Shown here: positions 59,064-64,000 of the stretch, piece after piece
Position numbering within the stretch: position 1 is the first letter of the stretch
How the letters are laid out: each line of letters starts with the position of its first letter
From: Saccoglossus kowalevskii
Lineage: Eukaryota > Hemichordata > Enteropneusta > Harrimaniidae
Length of the DNA: 64,000 nucleotides
NCBI RefSeq assembly: GCF_000003605.2
Contig: NW_003111473.1
Span: 147,735-211,734, forward strand
Direction of reading: 5' to 3'
Notes under the pieces: generated by a model
The model's database searches: none
What the model was told of the DNA's origin: nothing
Seen by the model: only the letters and a program-made list of their open reading frames with translations
Position numbers and translations under genes: made by a program

Positions 59064-62000
59064 CTGCAAAATCAGTTAGGTACACAGTAAGGAACAATAA
59101 TAATGATGATTAATTCAATGTACAAAGCTTATAGGGAATGTAAATGATTTAAAACAACAATGAATTTGGTACAAGTTGGGTTAATTACTGACCCAATCCA
59201 GAGGTTGTGCTAGATTTGATGTCAAAAATTTCATAAAAAAGTCTGTGACCGAGGCAAAAGTTTTCCCCACATAAAAGGCATCTATTTGTTTTGTCAACGA
59301 GTGAGAAATAGAAATTGTTTTGAACAATATTAGTGTAATGTGATTACAATATAATCAAAGAAAAAAAAGAACTCCTGTGTAATATTTTTCTGTCTAATTA
59401 ATTTCAGAGCATCTATAATTCAATTTAAATCCGATTTGATATCAGAAATGAACTAAATGTATTATTATGCATAGATTTAGGTCTATGTATTGTTCTGGGG
59501 AACGTACAAAGTTTTATTTTAATATGATAATTATTCCTAAACAAGCGGCCAGTTGGCTGAGATAGCTCCGCTGTTAGCAATGCACATTTCAATTAAAGAA
59601 CAGAAGATATCATTAGAAAATGAACAATATGTATAGTATCAAAGCAATGGGACTTGTTTTCAACAAGAATTCAAAAATATCACTTTTTACCAAAAATGAC
59701 AAAAATATTCACCAAAATTAGACAATTGAAGATATCATCATGAAATGAACAAATCTGAGAGAGGTCTACCCAAGGTACATATACACCAAGTATCAAATCA
59801 TTCAGGCTTGTAGTTTTTAAGAAGTCGAAAAAAAAAAAACATTGACACATACGACGGACAATCACTCATATGATAGGCTCCGCTCGACAAAGTCGACAGT
59901 GGAGCTAAAAAATTGGAAAGCTGAAGAGAAATTAGATTGTTGCATTGTCTTAGAGTATATATGCACCAAGGTTCATTAAAATAAGATAATGAGTAGTTGA
60001 GATATTGCTGGAAATGCTGAAAACTGCCTAATTATTATGAAAAAAAGGTAATTGATATGCACAGATGTTAATGCAAAACAATGTGCCAGACCATCTATGT
60101 ATTAAATTTCATTGAAATGTGATTAGAACCAAAAAATTATGAATCATTATGAAAATTAAGTAATTATCATGAACAGATTTTAATTGAAAACTGAGCAGGT
60201 CTGTGCATTGCCCTAGAGCATCTATGTACCAAGTTTCATTCATTGAAATGGGATAATTAGTACTTGACTTATTGATGTGAAAACCAAAAAAATGGCTAAT
60301 TATGCAAATTTTGTAATTAATATGCACAGATTTTAAACCAAAACCAATCTTGTCTGTGATAACTTTTAGAGCATCTATGTACCAAGTTGTATTAAAATAT
60401 GATAATTAGTACTTGAGATATCAGTGGAAAAGCCGAAAAATGTACTTATAACTATGCAAATTTGTAATTAATATGCATGGTTTTGTACCCAAAAATAATC
60501 AAATCTGTGCAGAGAACAGAGTCCAGAGCATCGATGTCCCAAGTTTCATCAAAATCCAATAAGAGGTCTTTCAGATATCACTGGAACAGTCATGGAACAG
60601 CTAAAAATTAACTTATCATGCAAATTAGGTAAATAATATGCATAGATTTCAACCAAAACCTAATCAAATCTGCGCATTAGCCTAAAGCATCAAGTTTCAT
60701 CAAAAACCAACATATGGTTCTTGGGATATCAGTGGAACAAACATACACATACAGACGCACTAAATGCAAAGACATTGTGTGCTTCGCATACGGGAGTCAA
60801 AAACTGATGATTTATTATCCTTTAGTACAGACTTGATCAATGATGTAAAGCAACTAGCTATATCCTGCTTTGATTAATGCTTCCTAAACCCAACACTTAC
60901 TGTGCATACTGTCAATGTAATGCACCCTAAAACCTAATATGCATACTGTCAGTGCATTTCTAACACTTGTTTTGATTCAACTTTTGGTATAATTGTCCCT
61001 TTAATTACATGCTTTTTATAATTGATATATTTGATACTGGTATCATGTATGGGTAAAACTTACTTCTTAAATAATCCGAGAAGTGGAGTACAGTACATTT
61101 ACCAATCACATCAGACATTTGACGGACAATAGTATGGCCCTGGAATACTTCTTTCTCATAGAACACTGTAGTAGCAAGATGTTTAGTGTCTTCTGGGTAG
61201 AGGAAGACAGGTCCCTGGAACCAAGGCACACCACTGAACAGATAGAGACAAAGTTAAATTTATGACTGCACCTACATCACTGACAAACAGGCAAAGTTTG
61301 CTGTAAGACGTGCATCATATAATTTTAGTATTTTGGCTTTATCCATGAATTTATTAATTTGAATACTATAGTTAATGAGTTGCATGTAGAATGAGCAAAC
61401 ATTCTGGTTAGCTAACGATGTGTTTAACATAATGTCTCTCAGTTTATAGTATAAATATATAGAATTTATTCACCATGACTATGGTGCACCACATTCCGAA
61501 TCAAGTTAGTATCAAATATCATAGCCGATATAAGGTAAAAGTCACCCTACCAGTAAAACTAATTTTATGCGGATTTATACACAATAAATTGTATGACTGT
61601 ACAATAACTCATGTTTATTTTGTCGAATGAAAACCATCAAATTACATTTCTGTCTTGTTTGGTTATAACCAGACTACACGTATTTGTAATGCTAGTTTAT
61701 ACTTGGCTTTAGTACTTAGATAATACCATGACATCACTCCAGCATTATATGTTGTGAACTTACTCTTTGTCTTCCCAGAGGCTGTCTATTTTAGCAATAC
61801 CAGGTTTATTCCGACCATCAGGATGCAAGTAGACGCAATCCCCTATTTTATAACACCCAGTTTCAGTCACGTACTGCTCATAGAATGGACTACCATCATC
61901 TTTTACTAATGGTTCATTGGTTCTCATATTAATTAGCGGTACAGTCTGTAAAATGAATACAACAAGTCATAGTATATTTGCATTTGACTGAACTAACATT

Positions 62001-63400
62001 TGAGGACACAGCACTATGTCTTGTCTATTAACAAAATCTGTTGAAGCATGGCTGATAAATTGTCGAGGACGCATAAAAAGAAAACGGACGAACGGACGGA
62101 CAGAGACCGAATTTTTGGACTTCATCCGAACAGGGACATGCACCTGTAAACCCAATATGCATAATCATGATACAAAGTTTCAATGAAATTTCCCTGTTCA
62201 TCTCCAAGAAGCGAAGAACATATTTATGTATCAGAAATTAGCATTAGCCATACTTGACCAAATTATAATGAGAAATGATTGCATATGCAAGTCATTGTAC
62301 ATTGTCTGTGTGTTAAGTTTGAATGTGATCAGTCAAAGCATGTATGAGAAATTACTCTGGACGATCTCAAATTAATACTCCCTGGGTACTAGTAAATCAC
62401 TTTAAGGATATATACATCATACCCACTATAGTACCAAACATAAAAGACATGTTTTCTTACCATATTACTATAGTCAACATCCAGCTCTGTCTCTGTCTCT
62501 GGCATTCGCTCTTGTTTCCGCACTTTGTCATGAGCTTTTTCTGCTTTTAAATCAGACTGAAGGTGAACATTGATATAATGCAATGCTGGAGAGTTCAAAA
62601 CTTGTCCCCATTCACACACCTGTTCACGAGATAATATGTAGTACTCCTGTAGCCTTATTGCAGTGTAATAAATCTGTAGAAAAGTCAAGATACATTGTGA
62701 GTATATTGTTACAAGTACAGTTACACTCTAGTTCATGAACCATACCATACATTCTGAAATGCTTCAAACTTTACTATCAGTTTATGGAACCTGGTCATTG
62801 GACATCATTTTACTTTTCTTGATAATCATATTATATCATGTATCTTGACTATCAACTATCATGAACGTGGTATGAATGGATAAACAATGCTTTGACAATG
62901 CCCCGTTGATGACAGGGCATTGACGTTGACATTGACGTTACAACAGGTGCCTAAATAAACTGATCATGAGAACCGATCATTGCAATACTGGTATCCCTCT
63001 ATCCCTTGAAAGATTCTTAGCGGCATTTGATGTGACTTGCATTCAACCATTGGAAATTTGCATATCAAAAGTATCACTATATGTGATGGGGGGGGGGGGG
63101 GTTGAAATTAAATTGTAAGCCAATGATTAAATGATTTATTGCGTTCTAGTGTACAACGATGATGGTCAGATGCAAATATTCACCATTTTAGTAATATTTT
63201 CTACTGTAAGCAAACTACGAATTAGCTAATTCCAGAATATAAGTGATTTGATGACACTTTACTTAATTACCTCTTGATAGTCTTTGGATAGACGTCTTAT
63301 TTTTTCAAATATTGCAAATAAATCTTTTTGCATCTGGTCTAATCGTTGATAACATCCAGTGTAAAGTTTATTTGACACTGTGCTGAAATCCATTACTAAC
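54610..63400 (-). CDS. PBRM1: Polybromo-1-like PBAF subunit, last five coding exons (5' part outside window)
   Basis: A subunit of a SWI/SNF (PBAF-type) remodeller that reads acetylated histones and targets the complex. Exons in reading order: 63400-63271, 62673-62461, 61945-61764, 61233-61064, 59063-54610; all phases agree. Order of parts: end of a bromodomain (MDFSTVSNKLYTGCYQRLDQ); a linker with SPALHYINVHL, like human SPALSYTTKHL; one BAH domain (YKIGDCVYLHPDG, WFQGPVFLYPEDTKH, VFYEKEVF, IGKCTVL, RPTEIPEEDIF) that follows human PBRM1 BAH2; an acidic stretch; five HMG-box-like segments; a C2H2 finger; an AT-hook; a Ser-rich tail. Human PBRM1 has two BAH domains and one HMG box, so the orthology of the front half is strong, while the back half is unlike the vertebrate protein. 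A diverged paralogue is possible. Vertebrate bromodomains 1-5 would lie beyond 64,000. Confidence 0.92.
59539..59906 (-). mobile_element. AGCTCCGCT hairpin element, copy C (short form)
   Basis: Minus orientation: 5' hairpin AGCTCCACTGTCGAC / GTCGAGCGGAGC at 59,906-59,878 and 3' end GCTAACAGCGGAGCTATCTC, then hairpin CAGCC AACT GGCCG and CTTGTTT at 59,539. Only one interior unit, about 370 bp in all, so it shows the basic form of the family. Confidence 0.82.
59935..60790. repeat. Degenerate tandem array of 110-165 bp units
   Basis: About six units, each with ATGTACCAAGTTTCATTAAA, a GAGATATCAGTGGA-type word and AATTAATATGCACAGATTTT. The last word lies near 60,058, 60,170, 60,322, 60,475 and 60,640. 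It ends with ACATACACATACAGACGCAC and a GTGTGCTTCGCATACGGGAG terminus. Confidence 0.8.
61064..61233 (-). CDS. PBRM1: Polybromo exon n-1: middle of BAH domain
   Basis: Acceptor TGTTCAG, donor GTAAGT. GVPWFQGPVFLYPEDTKHLA, TTVFYEKEVFQGH, SDVIGKCTVLHFSDYLR. A one-base overhang at each end keeps phase. Confidence 0.94.
61764..61945 (-). CDS. PBRM1: Polybromo exon n-2: start of BAH domain
   Basis: Acceptor TTTTACAG, donor GTAAGT. GSPFYEQYVTETGCYKIGDC, VYLHPDGRNKPGIAKIDSLW aligns with human CHYFEQLHYNDMWLKVGDCV, the start of BAH2. Confidence 0.92.
61946..62460. other. Polybromo intron between linker and BAH exons
   Basis: About 515 bp. It contains a repeat-like patch (62,080-62,215) with GGACGAACGGACGGAC and CAAAGTTTCAATGAAATTT. 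I find no BAH1-like reading in any frame. Confidence 0.7.
62461..62673 (-). CDS. PBRM1: Polybromo exon n-3: bromodomain end and linker
   Basis: Acceptor TTTTCTACAG, donor GTAAGA, 71 codons in phase 0. IYYTAIRLQEYYILSREQV ends the bromodomain; SPALHYINVHLQSDLKAEK is the block that in vertebrates comes just before BAH1. Here the next exon encodes a BAH2-like domain. Confidence 0.9.
62674..63270. other. Polybromo intron within the bromodomain
   Basis: Nearly 600 bp without coding signal; a pure G run of about 14 lies near 63,089-63,102. Confidence 0.75.
63271..63400 (-). CDS. PBRM1: Polybromo exon n-4: bromodomain C-terminal half
   Basis: Acceptor TTCATTGTAG, donor GTAATT. MDFSTVSNKLYTGCYQRLDQ, MQKDLFAIFEKIRRLSKDYQE corresponds to the ZA-end to helix C part of the last bromodomain. 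Confidence 0.88.
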
Positions 63401-64000
63401 CTACAATGAAAGGATGAAAAACAAGAAGTATTTATTTATTTTTGTCTGTATATCTACTTTCATTCTTACTGTCATCTACAGTGGAGACTGACACCAGCAT
63501 ATGGTAGTGGTACTACAAAGAACTTAGTAATAGTCCCCATCATCTAACCACTGACCCTGGCTAAATGTCAGTAAGGCATCAACACATTAGTTTAAAGGTA
63601 TGGCAAGGCTTTTTTCTGGATATTAATTCAATTTTGCAGAATTAAATCACAAAAATTTTGCTTGGGAAGACAGTCTTAAATAACAAATTCATTGGTGGTT
63701 TGTAGTATTTTTGCATCAAAATATTTCATTCATTTATTTATAGGCACAAAATGCATTACCTTATGAAAATTAAAACCCAACATACTAATGACTAGGTATG
63801 TTCATATTTTAATTAGTATTCTTGTGGGAGGGGGTAATCAATTCGAACAGCAGAATCACAAATGTGAAATTCAAAATAATATTCTGACTACAGTCGACTG
63901 TAACAAAGAATCATGCAAGAATAAAGTGTCAGATCACATCTTCAAGCAAAGATGGTTTCAGCAATATTGGGGTAAGGTGGGGTGGGGTGGGAGGCGATCC
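63401..64000. other. Polybromo intron to window edge
   Basis: No further exon recognised; the next upstream bromodomain exon should lie beyond 64,000. Confidence 0.6.

Larger units (their letters stand above)
59064..61063 (-). other. Polybromo last intron, repeat-filled
   Basis: A 2-kb intron holding AGCTCCGCT copy C and, directly next to it, a degenerate tandem array. Confidence 0.85.

Noticed and set aside
59064-59097. N-terminal extension of the 1,495-codon open frame
   Set aside because: It reads intron sequence before acceptor TTTTGCAG; the true continuation is the exon ending at 61,064, which completes the BAH domain in phase.

Overview
This is a 64 kb stretch of an AT-rich animal genome with intron-split genes, GT-AG splice sites, long noncoding stretches, decayed LINEs, non-autonomous DNA elements and many minisatellites. 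Two host genes are clear, and both resemble vertebrate nuclear regulators. The protein sequences, the intron sizes and the repeat types fit a marine invertebrate. A non-vertebrate deuterostome such as an acorn worm is my best guess; it is an inference and not proven by the sequence.

Layout. Positions 1-21,247 hold no recognisable host coding exon: three LINE 3' ends and one decayed reverse-transcriptase piece, a pentanucleotide microsatellite, a 63-bp higher-order minisatellite at 10.3-11.2 kb, and a copy of an 'AGCTCCGCT' hairpin element at 18.5-19.5 kb. Positions 21,250-41,867 (+) carry a complete 13-exon homeodomain-interacting protein kinase gene (HIPK1/2 type), about 1,467 codons. Its introns hold two further minisatellites, a second AGCTCCGCT element, a terminal-inverted-repeat transposon around a 966-base assembly gap, and a TA-flanked 512-bp MITE with a second partial copy. 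Positions 41,868-54,609 are noncoding, with three minisatellites and a small CpG-bearing patch with a TCTCGCGAGA promoter-type motif. Positions 54,610-63,400 (-) hold the last five coding exons of a polybromo-1 (PBAF/BAF180) relative. Its 5' part lies beyond the right edge.

How the genes relate. They are convergent (tail to tail), about 12.7 kb apart, with no sign of a shared operon-like system. Both products should act in the nucleus: HIPK phosphorylates transcription regulators, and polybromo is the targeting subunit of a SWI/SNF remodeller.

The most unusual object is the polybromo relative. The exons join a bromodomain end directly to one BAH domain (BAH2-like; vertebrate BAH1 has no counterpart here). 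One 4,454-bp terminal exon then encodes the rest of BAH, five HMG-box-like segments (vertebrate PBRM1 has one), a C2H2 finger, an AT-hook and CtBP-type motifs. No CRISPR array, operon, rRNA or convincing tRNA was seen.
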